A stretch of DNA of 52,559 bases, taken from Myxococcales bacterium. GTDB lineage: Bacteria > Myxococcota > Kuafuiibacteriia > Kuafuiibacteriales > Kuafuiibacteriaceae. How positions within the stretch are numbered: the stretch's first letter is position 1; each line of letters opens with the position of its first letter. Below are positions 8,876-18,146 of this stretch, in pieces. Where the stretch lies: contig JAHQVK010000124.1 in assembly GCA_019634385.1 (NCBI GenBank), forward strand, positions 1 through 52,559, given 5' to 3'. Under the pieces are notes generated by a model. The model saw nothing but the letters and a program-made list of their open reading frames with translations, was not told where the DNA came from and searched no databases. The position numbers and the translations under genes are program-made.

Positions 8876-9280
8876 TTAGATATTCCTGGGACGCAGCAGT
8901 GTCTTGCCTCCCCCTGTTCTCAGGTCCTCAGTCTACACCAAGTGTTCCAGCAACAGTTTTAGTGATCGAAACTCTGGAGCTAAGATCCGGATGGACTCCA
9001 AGGACCATTCAGTTGATCTCCAGCCAAGAGATTACAAGGCAAACTTCAATAACCTTCAACGAAGGAGTCCAATTCGCGGGAAGTTCAACCACATCCGGTG
9101 AAACTCTGCTGCTAAGCAGCTTCATTGTGGGCCGTAGTCACAATCGCCAGACAAGTCCGCAACTGCTTGATTCACGACAGGATTCTATAAGGTGGCTGTA
9201 GAGGAGCACAGAAGAAGACCCCATGAATCTGAGTCTCAGCAACAGGAGAAACTTTCGCGGCAATAGTTTACATTTGAGCG

Positions 9281-9363
9281 TAAAGGGCAAGGCAAACCAT
9301 CGAGCCCTCAGAAACACCGAATACAAGTCAGAACCGGAGATGGGGATACACAACAAACCCTAG
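9281..9363 (+). repeat. Dispersed ~90-bp repeat, copy 2
   Basis: Contains CCCTCAGAAACACCGAA, then ATACAAGTCAGAACCGGAG, and ends in ACCCTAG. It aligns with the copies at 1215 and 16731. Confidence 0.45.
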
Positions 9364-9450
9364 AGTGCGTGCGCCCTCTAGATCATTGCCTCTCGAGAAA
9401 TGCATTCGATCATGGTGGTTTGCCCGTCGGTCCGAGAAAGGGGGCCGAAA

Positions 9451-9466
9451 AGTTTCACGTGGAACA
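9451..9466. promoter_or_regulatory. parS-like ParB binding site 3
   Basis: AGTTTCACGTGGAACA matches the parS consensus with one half in the TTTCAC form and the other in the GTGGAA form; only the first base is off. Confidence 0.8.
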
Positions 9467-10420
9467 ATGCAATTTCAGCATAGCCAAGTTTGGCGGCCTC
9501 AAGCAGATAGCAAACCCAGCGGCGAAGAGTCTGTTTTTCCGTCCAGTCATGGGACATCAACAACATCTAACCCAGCATCATAGCAATAGAGAGCTTTGAC
9601 GCCCTGCCACCATCGATGCCAATCCAGGGTTTCAATACCACTCTACTGAGCCGCAATTAGGGGCAAATTAGTATTCGCACGCAAGGTCAGAGCCCAACTT
9701 GTTCCCACCCGCCTACACATGGGAACAAAGCGACCAGAGGTCCACCAACCCAGTCCAATAGTCGTTAAGGAAGAACGGCAAACATTCGTCGACCCGTTCA
9801 AACCTCCGTTCCAGCATCCGGCCACCAAGAATGGACAAACCAACAGTCAAAAGAGGGGGCTAACAATGCCTTCTAAAGCAGTCCTGGAGCGAACATCTCA
9901 ACTACCGGCCGGTTGAGGAAAGACTTCTCTGACCAGAACACTCTTCCCGGGGCAAGCGAGCCTCCCAATCAAGTTACCAAGGACGATCAACCAACTGATT
10001 CACTCTACCAATCGGGGGAACGCTACTCAGAGCATTGCCGCACCTCACTAAATGCCATTGTCATGCTGGCAGTTTAGAGGCAGCAAGACATTAAACTTCA
10101 GATAACCCCTTGAAAGCACGTGCACTCGAAGACTTTGAATAGACAGAACCAAGCCAGATTGTGGAGAATTTGAGACTTACCCATACTAAGCCAGTCACAG
10201 CACATATGGCCGAAACATAGGACTCACACCGTTCTAGGGACGCCAACTATACGTAGAACCGACCAGAAATGGAGTCCAATTTATGAGCGAACACCTCGCA
10301 ATGGCTTGAAAGGTCCGAGCAAAAGAGCTTCCCCGCACAGAGGTAATTTATAGAAATGATAGGCGCTATGAAGGAAAGAGACCGAAGGCTCTTGTTCCCG
10401 TCCTTGGACATACAAACGCA

Positions 10421-10436
10421 TGTTCCACGTGGAACA
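10421..10436. promoter_or_regulatory. parS-like ParB binding site 4
   Basis: TGTTCCACGTGGAACA, identical to the site at 8860. It lies in non-coding DNA. Confidence 0.85.
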
Positions 10437-11189
10437 GAGACTATAAACACCTTCCACTTACCCTCGAGACTTCCCACAACCTCCCAGTTACCGATGGGCC
10501 CGGGTCACGACTCGGAGGTCAGGGAATTGTGAGAAGTATCCGTGTAGTATGGAAAGATCACTCTCCATCTTTGAGAAATCCGATAGCCGTGGATCAGCAG
10601 CCACCGCGATCTCGGCTCATGATCTTCAACGATAGCGGTCACGAGTAGGGTAGCTGCGGCTTGACCCCTTCGGCAACCTCTTCCCTGAAGAGACACCAAC
10701 CATAATCTAGAGAGCTAACCCAAAAGCGGCTGATTCGGGGCCGATTACGGCCCTCTCAACCAGATCCATATGTCATGCTTGCCCGACCTCAATCCAATTG
10801 AGGCAGAACCATATCCACTATGGGCCGATGCGGAGAGTTCCACGAAAACTTTCTCTACCGCTCACTTTCTACGAGCAACGGTTGAGTACTTTTGTAAGCC
10901 AGCACAGGCTACGACTAGTCCTGCTCTTAGAGCCGAACCGCCGCTCTCCTGGCAAAGCAGTAGTGAGACCAGAAATTGCGTGGCTATCTCCCAATCAGCA
11001 GAAGTAATCCGTATCCCGCCCCAACCAATGCCAACAACCCTTGTTTGGGCTTCAATGGATCTAATACCCAACCAATCTATCCAATCCAATGAATGGCAGA
11101 AAAAGCCCATCCCTGCGGGCTTGCATTTTGGCAATGTGTGGATAGCCTTCGACCTGATACCGCTCAGCTTTCTTGAGATCTACAAATCA

Positions 11190-11368
11190 CTAGCAGGCCA
11201 TCGGAAAAGTGGGAGGGGTGATCCGCGAAGTATCTTTTCCGTGGAACGCTCTGGATGAAGAGGGCGCATACCAGGCGTATGCAACCGATGAAAGGCGAAG
11301 CCGGTCCAGACCTTCCACGGAAAAAGGACCCGCGAAGCGCTTAACTCACTTTTCCGATGGCCTGCTAG
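11190..11368 (+). mobile_element. Miniature inverted-repeat element, subfamily A, full copy
   Basis: This 179-bp element has perfect 22-bp terminal inverted repeats, starting CTAGCAGGCCATCGG and ending CCGATGGCCTGCTAG. Inside is a second inverted repeat (TTTTCCGTGGAA and TTCCACGGAAAA) around a GC-rich centre. It encodes no protein. A second full copy lies inverted at 16898-17065. No transposase was seen nearby, so it would have to move in trans. A clear target-site duplication is not visible. Confidence 0.85.
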
Positions 11369-12006
11369 GAGGTGGATAAGGGGCCAATGACTTCTCGCCA
11401 GATGTGATCAACTTTCTCCAACCCGTGGCTCGAGTTAAAAGCACATCACCAGGCCCTACTCGACGTAACATGTCTGTATGGCTGCTGTGTCATGGTGCTG
11501 GAGTAGAAAGAACCTCGAAATATCCGGCATGGCGGAACTGGTACCCCTTCGGCACACGCCTACATTAGCAGAACGACAATGCGGATCTCTGGCTCACTGG
11601 CTTTGATGGTGAGAATCATGTCCGCGAGAACTTAGGTATCGTCCGATTCCCGCCGGGCCATAGCCAGGCCGCTGGCCCAGTTGCAAGCGGGTAGAATCAG
11701 ATCAACGATTGCGTATGAAGACATTGCCGCCGCTGCCAGAATCGAGTGGTCCTTTGCACTGAACGCTACGTGGTGATCAAACTGGGTGCACCCCTGAAGT
11801 TCTTCGGGGGCAAGACCACAGATCATCCCGGCATCAGGCGGTGCAGCATTCCGATCAGGCTATCCTCATTGATTACCTAATTGAGACCCAAACATCCTCG
11901 GATGTGGATTGTAAGAAGAATTCCAGATCACGTAGAAAACCAACGCCCTCTTTCAACCGGGCTAGAACACCAGCAGTAGTTCCTGCCATAGGGTCCAATT
12001 GGCCAG

Positions 12007-12531
12007 TCAGTTAGTTGATTGGTCGAGACTATGTTTGATGCGTTGCGCTACTTCTTGAACTGTAACGCCCGTTGTATCGACAATAGTCCCCAAATCCCCG
12101 CACTGCGCGCCCTCGTTTTGAATCGCCACAAGCTCTCTGTAACGGTTAAGTTGCCGCGCCACTTCGTCTGAGTCACGTTCCCGCCCCCGAATGCGCAGTT
12201 CCACAGCTGCATCCTCGGCAATCAGTCGGAAGGCGTAGACCTCAGGGTCGATCGCGCCCACCTCAGCCTTAAGCTCAGCCAAAGAATCGGCGGACTCGAA
12301 GACATAGTTGATTACAAAGTGGGTATAGCCGCCCTCGTGCCGATGAAAACGAATAAGATGGGCCAACGTCCGATAGAGATACGTGATCCGCTGATCGTCA
12401 TAAATTTCAAAAGGATGTACTGCGCCGATAAAGTCGCCATCGAGCATAACCGAACGCTCAAAGAGCTCATTCAATGCCCACGAAGTCGAGCTTTTGCCGA
12501 TGCCACAAGGCCCGTTAATGATCACGATCAT
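12007..12531 (-). CDS. Small P-loop NTPase, likely a kinase
   Basis: Cytoplasmic 174-residue protein with an N-terminal Walker A motif (GPCGIGKSST, residues 7-16) straight after the first beta strand. A possible LDGDFIG acidic motif follows, and later a basic lid-like stretch (RIRGRERDSDE). This layout fits small nucleoside or metabolite kinases of the AAA_33/gluconate-kinase-like group; the substrate cannot be told. The start is ATG at 12531. The gene is isolated in a repeat-rich, gene-poor region between parS-like sites. Its intact frame suggests that it is functional or recently acquired. Confidence 0.75.
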   Translation of the reverse strand: MIVIINGPCGIGKSSTSWALNELFERSVMLDGDFIGAVHPFEIYDDQRITYLYRTLAHLIRFHRHEGGYTHFVINYVFESADSLAELKAEVGAIDPEVYAFRLIAEDAAVELRIRGRERDSDEVARQLNRYRELVAIQNEGAQCGDLGTIVDTTGVTVQEVAQRIKHSLDQSTN

Positions 12532-12704
12532 GAGTAACCATAGCTCCAGCGGACCTTTTCTGCTCTCCGGTGCTTCGATCTATCTGCGACCCATGACTAA
12601 GACGAGCCTTTATCAAGCCCCGTTAGTTCAATCTATCTACCACTCAAACTTACCCTCTTCCGCATAAGAGCCATCGCAAAATTCGCCCTATTTGCGGCCA
12701 ACTC

Positions 12705-12720
12705 CGTTTCACGTGAAACG
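12705..12720. promoter_or_regulatory. parS-like ParB binding site 5
   Basis: CGTTTCACGTGAAACG is a perfect palindrome. Its inner 14 bases equal the classical parS sequence; the two outer bases differ. It is the right-most member of the cluster. Confidence 0.85.
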
Positions 12721-13131
12721 CAAAATCATGCCCATGCCGGCATACTAACTCCCACCACTCCATAACAATGGAGCCCCTTCCTCTGTTCAGGGCAATCCGC
12801 CGATCCAAAAGTGTTCACATATTCATTTCCAAAAAATAAACCCACTATCTCATTGAGATTTAACAACTTATCTCTCAAACAGGCCTTCAACCAAAGAAAC
12901 TATTCACAGATTTACCCACAACCTTCGAAGAAATAGTCCGAACTAAAGGGCTTTTATCCTACATAGCCCGGCATCTCCGCGTTTGCATCGCAGCCGCCTC
13001 TACTAGCGTCAGACCTACCACCCGCGAGCCTCACCCCTACCGAACCTAATTCGAAACAAAATGCTCTATCCCCTTGTTTCGCTGGAACGTGTGGACCTCG
13101 ACCTAGCTTGACCTCCTGTCTTTTGACCGAA

Positions 13132-13350
13132 CAGGTCAGAAGTTGATCCTGCACCCCTCCTCTTCTACCAGAGCAGGTCAGAAGTTGATCCTACACCCCT
13201 ACTGTTCTACCAGAGCAGGTCAGAAGTTGATCCTACACCCCTACTGTCCTACCAGAGCAGGTCAGAAGTTGATTCTACACCCCTACTGTCCTACCAGAGC
13301 AGGTCAGAAGTTGATTCTACGCCCCTACCGTTCTACCAGAACAGGTCACC
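13132..13350. repeat. 42-bp tandem repeat array, five full units
   Basis: Units start at 13132, 13174, 13216, 13258 and 13300, with a partial one at 13342, so the period is exactly 42. Each begins CAGGTCAGAAGTTGAT and ends in TCTACCAGAG or a close variant. Because 42 is a multiple of three, one forward frame stays open and gives a 14-residue peptide repeat, but nothing else suggests translation. Confidence 0.9.
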
Positions 13351-13400
13351 AACTGAGTTTGGAGCACCAGCATCTCAACCGAAGCGGGTAACAAACGGAC

Positions 13401-13443
13401 TGACGAGCGAAGCCCCTAACTCACTTTTCCGATGACCTGCTAG
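13401..13443 (-). repeat. Solo right end of the CTAGCAG element, diverged
   Basis: The end reads CACTTTTCCGATGACCTGCTAG split over the last 22 bases, with one change from the full copies (GATGACC for GATGGCC). Inner bases GCGAAGCCCCTAACT also match the full copy. No left end is present. Confidence 0.7.
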
Positions 13444-13495
13444 GGTGTATCTATAAACTCAGGCCCGGGGGCTTCGCCACACTTTCGCGCCCCCA
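13440..13495 (-). repeat. Dispersed ~90-bp repeat, partial reverse copy
   Basis: In reverse orientation it keeps both ends of the repeat: TAGGGTGTATCTATAAACTC and CTTCGCCACACTTTC. The middle part with the ACAAGTCAGA motif is missing. It directly abuts the solo element end at 13443. Confidence 0.4.
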
Positions 13496-13669
13496 GCCAA
13501 GCTCCAGCCGATCGCAATCAATTGAATATAAGGGTTTACTCTTACAACTAAAGAGTAGGCAGACATATCTCAGTTGCGCTCGGCGTGTGTGTAAAATCGT
13601 TGAGAAACGATCACGAAGCATCTCTACTTTGACCGAGAAAATAAACTTGTACCTAGAGTCGACACGCCA

Positions 13670-14440
13670 AACGAGAACAACTTTACACGGCAACAGAAAG
13701 ACAAGTGCAGACCTTCCCCAAGCCACCAAACTGTAAACAGCGTTGAGAACCGCTTAGGTACAACCGGAACCCGCCACAACAAATCGGACCAAATTTACAC
13801 TTCTACAGCACCCACAAACTTCGTCCCTTGCTCGACAAGCCAAACCGACACAACTTTGCGAAAGAGTATGGGAACATAAAACCGAAACTCGGCACGCGAC
13901 ACCGAGAACAACTTTACACTTCAGCCAAATCCGAAAAGTAGGAACCGGACCTGATACAGTCACCGGAAACAACTTTGCACTCCGACGGAATCCGAAAACT
14001 CAAAACCTGACCAGACAGCCAACGGAAATAACTTTGCACTGCAACGGAAACCAAAAACTGAAAGCCTGACCAGAAGACACACCAAGCTGAGAACAACTTT
14101 GAGGAACAACATCGGCACTAAGACCGAAACCGGCACACCAAACCGGAAACTACTTTACACTCCAGCCGAATCCGAAACTCGGAACTTCAACACACCAAAC
14201 AGGAAACAGATTTGAGAAACAGCTTGGGTAGCGAAGACCGATAACCGAACGGAAACAACTCTACACTTCAGCCGAATCCGCAAACTCTTATCCCGACTCG
14301 ACGCACTAAACGGGAACAATTTTCCACTTCAGCTGAACACACAAACTCGAACCCTGACTTGACACAGCAAACAGTGAGGAACTTTGAGAAACAGCATCGG
14401 TAAATAGGACCGAGGTACCCAGCCACAGATATTCCTAAGC
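13670..14440. repeat. Degenerate ~56-65-bp repeat array, left block
   Basis: ACTTTACAC/ACTTTGCAC motifs recur at 13911, 13972, 14031 and 14152, with related ACTTTGAG units between and after them. One unit type reads on into CCGAATCCGAAAACTC and a GACACACCAAAC-like end. A second type has TTTGAGAAACAGC followed by an AAGACCGA-like segment. The units are strongly diverged, and the top strand is A- and C-rich. The outer limits are approximate. Confidence 0.7.
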
Positions 14441-14760
14441 CGAAACACGCGGGGATAAGCGATACACAACTGTATTCACCCCGTTCAACATCTTCTTACT
14501 ATCAGCTTCATGTTCATTTTCAGTAATTCGCTTCTGCCCACCAGCCGGTGTGTTGCCATCTGGATGCGAGTCCTATCACTGCATGCGAATCTTGGAAATC
14601 GCTCACATCCCGCAAGGCTGCACTGTTTCCAAAGTAAATTTCAAACTCTCAGGCATCATAAACCAGTGAGAATGTTTAATGAGTGATAGCAGAGCAGGAG
14701 GTTTATACGCTAAGCTTGCGCAATAGCCGATCAACGGTACCCCTTCACGGACAACATTTA

Positions 14761-16551
14761 ATGGCTCATTCGGCACAACTTCGACTCTCGGCCTATGCAC
14801 CGGTATTTTTCATTCTGGTGATAGGTTGTTCAACGCAAACCGGTTACTATACGAAGAAGCCGACATCATCTGATGTGGTTAACAACGTTGCTGACGAATA
14901 CCGCTTACATGTGTTGCGCACCAATCCGGAGGCGGCGTATTTTTCGGGGGTTGAACTTGAACGACACGATGGTCTGCGCAGCAATCGTCTTGACGATATT
15001 GCCAGATCTCAAACTAAAGTCGATTCACTGTTGAGGGTGCTCCGGTCTGTAGACGGCGACAGTTTGCTTGGCGATCCAGCCTGGATTACCTATGTGTATT
15101 TACTCGAAGAACTTGAGAACCAAGTCGGCACTCGGGTTTGCCGAACGGAGCTTTGGAACGTCAACCAGATGGGCGGATGGCAGTCTGGATACGTGCGCAT
15201 AGCTCAACAACAGCCGGTTGGAACCTCCGAACTGCGCAGTCAATCGCTGGCTCGCTGGTCACAGTTCTCCGATCTCATATTGCGCGAAATTGAAAACCTA
15301 AAAACAGGGCTAGCGCTGGGCTACTCAGCGCCTAAAACTGTCGTGCAGCGTGTCGTTGACCAGGTTGAAGGACTAATTCAACTTGGGGTCGAAGAATCTC
15401 CTTTTTATTCCCCGGCCCGGCGCGACGATAACAACGCTTTTAAGGTCGCCACGCGCGAACTGGTAGCGAAGCAGATTCTGCCAGCCTTGAAGCAGTATCG
15501 AAACTACCTTGCAGGGCCATACATGGAAGGTGCCCGAGCAGAACTTTCCATAACGGCGAATCCGAACGGAGCACAATGCTACGAAGCTTCTCTTCGTTCG
15601 TACACCACACTAGACCGTCCAGCCAAAGCGGTTTACGACCTTGGCAAACGCACAGTCGAAGCAAATAGGATAACGGTGATCAAGCTTGGCGAAGAAACAT
15701 ACGGCCTTTCCGGTTTTAAACAGATTCTTCGGCAGGCTAAAGAAGACCCGCAAGACCGATTTTCCAGTAAAGACGAACTGCTCGCATTTTCCAGAGAATC
15801 AGTTGAACGCGCAGAGAAAGTCATGCCCAAATGGATTGGTTTGGTCCCCGACCAACCAGTCGAAGTTGTACCGTTCGAAGAACACGAGGAGGGCACCGGG
15901 CGTTCGGCGCACTATCGGCCAGGTTCCGATGAGCGTCCTGGCGAATACAGAATACCTTTGCACAAACCCGAAGAGCAATCGCGAGGCAAAGCGGAAAGCA
16001 CAGCGTTTCATGAAGCTTGGCCTGGACACCATTTACAGATGGCAGTGGCCAAAGCGAGTGGTACCAAGCACCCAGTTACCGATCTCATTTGGTTTTCAGG
16101 TCCTGGAGAAGGGTGGGCGCGCTACTCCGAAGCACTAGCCGAAGAAATGGGGCTTTACACTACGAAAACAGGTCCCATCACACGCAGAGCGTGGCCGGCC
16201 CGCGGCATGGTTGTAGATCCTGGAGTTCATCTCTACGGTTGGACTCGCGAACAGGCCATCGAGTTCATGATGGAGTCGGGACGGTTTCCTGAATCGATGG
16301 GCGACCAGCTAGTAGATCGTATTGCAATACTCCCCGGCCAGCTGACCGCCTACGATTCAGGTGGTCTCGAAATTATCGCGCTCCGCCAGCAAGCGGAACG
16401 AGTGCTTGGTGACAACTTTGACATTAGTGAGTTTCACGACCGAATACTGGAGAACGGCTCAATTCCTTTACCAGCCCTTAGAGTACATATCGAGCGTTGG
16501 TTGGAGAGGTCCACTTTACACTCCGACGGAATCCGAAAACTCGGAACCTAA
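14761..16551 (+). CDS. DUF885-family lipoprotein, putative metallohydrolase
   Basis: Family of predicted zinc peptidases of unknown substrate. An N-terminal signal ending in FFILVIGC is a lipobox, so the protein is likely an outer or periplasmic lipoprotein. The hallmark AFHEAWPGHHLQ motif (His417, Glu418) is present, then GEGWARYSEALAEE and DPGVHLYGWTREQA, all typical of DUF885. The ATG at 14761 is preferred over a GTG at 14683 because it starts directly at the signal peptide. The family fold appears complete to about IERWLERS. The last dozen codons and the stop lie inside a unit of the degenerate ~60-bp repeat (16513 onward), which also flanks the gene on its left side. Confidence 0.88.
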   Translation: MAHSAQLRLSAYAPVFFILVIGCSTQTGYYTKKPTSSDVVNNVADEYRLHVLRTNPEAAYFSGVELERHDGLRSNRLDDIARSQTKVDSLLRVLRSVDGDSLLGDPAWITYVYLLEELENQVGTRVCRTELWNVNQMGGWQSGYVRIAQQQPVGTSELRSQSLARWSQFSDLILREIENLKTGLALGYSAPKTVVQRVVDQVEGLIQLGVEESPFYSPARRDDNNAFKVATRELVAKQILPALKQYRNYLAGPYMEGARAELSITANPNGAQCYEASLRSYTTLDRPAKAVYDLGKRTVEANRITVIKLGEETYGLSGFKQILRQAKEDPQDRFSSKDELLAFSRESVERAEKVMPKWIGLVPDQPVEVVPFEEHEEGTGRSAHYRPGSDERPGEYRIPLHKPEEQSRGKAESTAFHEAWPGHHLQMAVAKASGTKHPVTDLIWFSGPGEGWARYSEALAEEMGLYTTKTGPITRRAWPARGMVVDPGVHLYGWTREQAIEFMMESGRFPESMGDQLVDRIAILPGQLTAYDSGGLEIIALRQQAERVLGDNFDISEFHDRILENGSIPLPALRVHIERWLERSTLHSDGIRKLGT

Positions 16552-16733
16552 CCTGACACACCAAACGGAAACTAGTTTGCACTTCAACGAGCCCGAAACT
16601 CAAACCCTCACTCAACACAACACCAAACCACAAACAGATTTGAGAAACCGCTTAGGCAGCAAAGACCAATAACAGACGGGCACAGCTTTGCACTTCAGCC
16701 GAAGCCACAAACTCGCATCCCGGCCCGACACAC
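16513..16733. repeat. Degenerate ~60-bp repeat array, right block
   Basis: The first unit matches the unit at 13972 at 36 of 40 bases, beginning ACTTTACACTCCGACGG. Further units follow, including the TTTGAGAAACCGCTTAGG type. The block overlaps the end of the DUF885 gene and supplies its stop codon at 16549-16551. Confidence 0.75.
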
Positions 16734-16817
16734 CAGAAAAGTGGCGGACTTAGGGACCCCTCACAAACGCAGGATACAAGTCAGACCGCAGTGCGAAAGC
16801 TAAAAACATACCCTAGG
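16731..16817 (+). repeat. Dispersed ~90-bp repeat, copy 3
   Basis: It runs from CCAGAAAAGTGGCGGACTT through GATACAAGTCAGACCGC to ACCCTAGG, in the same order as the copy at 1215. Confidence 0.5.
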
Positions 16818-16897
16818 AAACAACGTAACTATTCATGCTCACGTCCGAAACAAAGCCTCTGATGCAACCACTCAGTTCACTAAGTATCCCCACTCTA

Positions 16898-17065
16898 CTA
16901 GCAGGCCATCGGAAAAGTGAGTTAGGCGCTTCGCGGGTTCTTTTTCCGTGGAAGGTCTGCACCGGCTTCGCCTTTCATCGGTTGTATGCGTCCTCTTCAT
17001 CCGGAGCGTTCCACGGAAAAGATACTTCGCGGATCACCCATCCCACTTTTCCGATGGCCTGCTAG
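16898..17065 (-). mobile_element. Miniature inverted-repeat element, subfamily A, second full copy
   Basis: This 168-bp element has perfect 22-bp ends (16898-16919 and 17044-17065), the same as the copy at 11190 but with the interior inverted. Inner TTTTTCCGTGGAAGG and CGTTCCACGGAAAAG pair with each other. A few bases of length difference from the other copy lie near the ends. Confidence 0.85.
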
Positions 17066-17130
17066 TGGCAGTCGATCTCAAGAAGATCTTGGGTGTGTGG
17101 TTCCGATCGCTAACCTACTTCAGGCAGGGA

Positions 17131-17161
17131 CATGGAGAGCAGTACAATAATGCTCTCCATG
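17131..17161 (-). terminator. Stem-loop downstream of jag
   Basis: CATGGAGAGC and GCTCTCCATG form a perfect 10-bp stem with an 11-base loop, 30 bases past the jag stop. The leftward strand lacks a following T-run, so it is only a possible terminator or a 3'-end-protecting hairpin. Confidence 0.4.
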
Positions 17162-17190
17162 TAGAGTAAGTCTTTTAAGACCTTTGTGTT

Positions 17191-18048
17191 CTAACTCCGG
17201 CGGGCAACGGCATTGCGTCGGCGTCGACGTCGACCATTAGCACCTTGATGACTCGTTGATCCCCCTCCACCCTCGGCACCACTAGCCACAACGTACATTC
17301 GTCGATAGATACCTTCCCCTATCGAAACCGTCCGAACATTTTCTAATCCCATAATAGTTTGATGTATCGTGCGCCGGTCACCGGAGTGCATTGGGTGAAC
17401 AGAAATTATCCGTTTGGTTTTCAGTGCCCGCTCCCAAAGCAGTTTGGCCACCGCAACCAGTTCTGGATCAAACTCTTCACCCCATGATCCGGCACCGGTT
17501 TGACGCGGAAATCGCGGTGAAGAACGCCCCGGTGTCTTCAAAAGAATATGCTTTCGATCAACCGGGAATCGATTCACCATCTTGTTGAGGAGAAATTGAA
17601 AAGACGGTGCCAACGGGGGACGAGCGTTCGTAAAAAGCTCTTCGACTTCGGTTGAACCCTCGGCATCACTAATCTCTACAACAATTACTTCCTCCTCATC
17701 CCGAACAACTACCGTACCCTCCAACTGCATGCGCTTAAGAAGTTCGCGGGCAATCTCCTCCGCCTTTGCCGCCTTCTCAATGGCGGGCTCACTTTTCGCC
17801 GACGGCCGTTCTTCCTCATCTTTTTCTTCTGCACCACCAGTCGCAACCGGAGCCGTCTCAACTGCTTGCGCGCTAGTTGGAAACGCTACTCGTATTCGGG
17901 CCGGGCGCGCACCCAGGCCAAACACTGCTTTTGCTCCCTCATCAAGAAGAGTATAATCAACTTCTGATACAGAAATGCCCAATGCTTCGGCAGCTAACCG
18001 TAGTGCCTCTTCTTCTGATGAACCTTCGAACTCTCTCTCTAAACTCAT
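17191..18048 (-). CDS. jag: Jag/SpoIIIJ-associated RNA-binding protein (KhpB-like)
   Basis: Cytoplasmic RNA-binding protein commonly encoded next to yidC. The N-terminal Jag domain is clear (EFEGSSEEEALRLAAEALG, then a VFGLGARPARI turn). An acidic linker rich in Glu, Lys and Ala follows, then a KH-like domain and a C-terminal R3H domain with SGDRRTIHQTIMGLENV. The Arg-rich tail (RRRRRNAVARRS) is notable. At 285 residues it is longer than usual because of the linker. The ATG at 18048 is chosen for its good ribosome-binding site (GGAGAG); an upstream extension would add 21 residues. It is the last gene of the rpmH-rnpA-yidC-jag cluster; mnmE, often next, is absent. Confidence 0.92.
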   Translation of the reverse strand: MSLEREFEGSSEEEALRLAAEALGISVSEVDYTLLDEGAKAVFGLGARPARIRVAFPTSAQAVETAPVATGGAEEKDEEERPSAKSEPAIEKAAKAEEIARELLKRMQLEGTVVVRDEEEVIVVEISDAEGSTEVEELFTNARPPLAPSFQFLLNKMVNRFPVDRKHILLKTPGRSSPRFPRQTGAGSWGEEFDPELVAVAKLLWERALKTKRIISVHPMHSGDRRTIHQTIMGLENVRTVSIGEGIYRRMYVVASGAEGGGGSTSHQGANGRRRRRRNAVARRS

Positions 18049-18146
18049 CGACTCTCTCCACCCCACAGCAATCAAACATGAGGGAGCAAGTATCTGGTTA
18101 CTAACCAACAACTATCCAATGGTTTCCATCTACATCGGTGGAGCAA

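Larger units (their letters stand above)
8590..12006. other. 3.4-kb gene-poor region with parS sites
   Basis: No ORF in this stretch has recognisable protein content. The longest (10770-11258, rightward) is low in complexity, overlaps an antisense ORF and runs into a mobile element, so it is not called. The region holds three exact or near-exact parS-like palindromes (8860, 9451, 10421), one copy of the dispersed ~90-bp repeat (9281) and one full inverted-repeat element (11190-11368). It may be decayed coding DNA or a centromere-like region. Confidence 0.6.
12532..14760. other. 2.2-kb gene-free, repeat-rich region
   Basis: It holds a parS-like site (12705), a 42-bp tandem array (13132-13350), a solo inverted-repeat end (13401-13443), part of the dispersed ~90-bp repeat and a long degenerate ~60-bp array (13670-14440). 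The top strand is visibly rich in A and C. No coding region was supported; the ORFs over the arrays only reflect repeat periodicity. Confidence 0.6.
16552..17190. other. Gene-free gap of repeats before jag
   Basis: The gap between the convergent DUF885 gene and jag is almost all repeat: the tail of the degenerate array, one copy of the dispersed ~90-bp repeat, a full inverted-repeat element and a stem-loop. No gene is seen. Confidence 0.6.

Noticed and set aside
8899..9201. 100-residue forward ORF in the gene-poor region
   Set aside because: Low-complexity, Ser/Thr-rich translation, overlapped by other ORFs, no start signal and no recognisable motif.
10770..11258. 162-residue forward ORF
   Set aside because: Its end is made of the inverted-repeat element, it is mirrored by an antisense ORF, and it shows no domain or start signal.
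13143..13391. ORF encoding a 14-residue peptide repeat
   Set aside because: Explained by the 42-bp tandem array having a period divisible by three; no ribosome-binding site or signal sequence.
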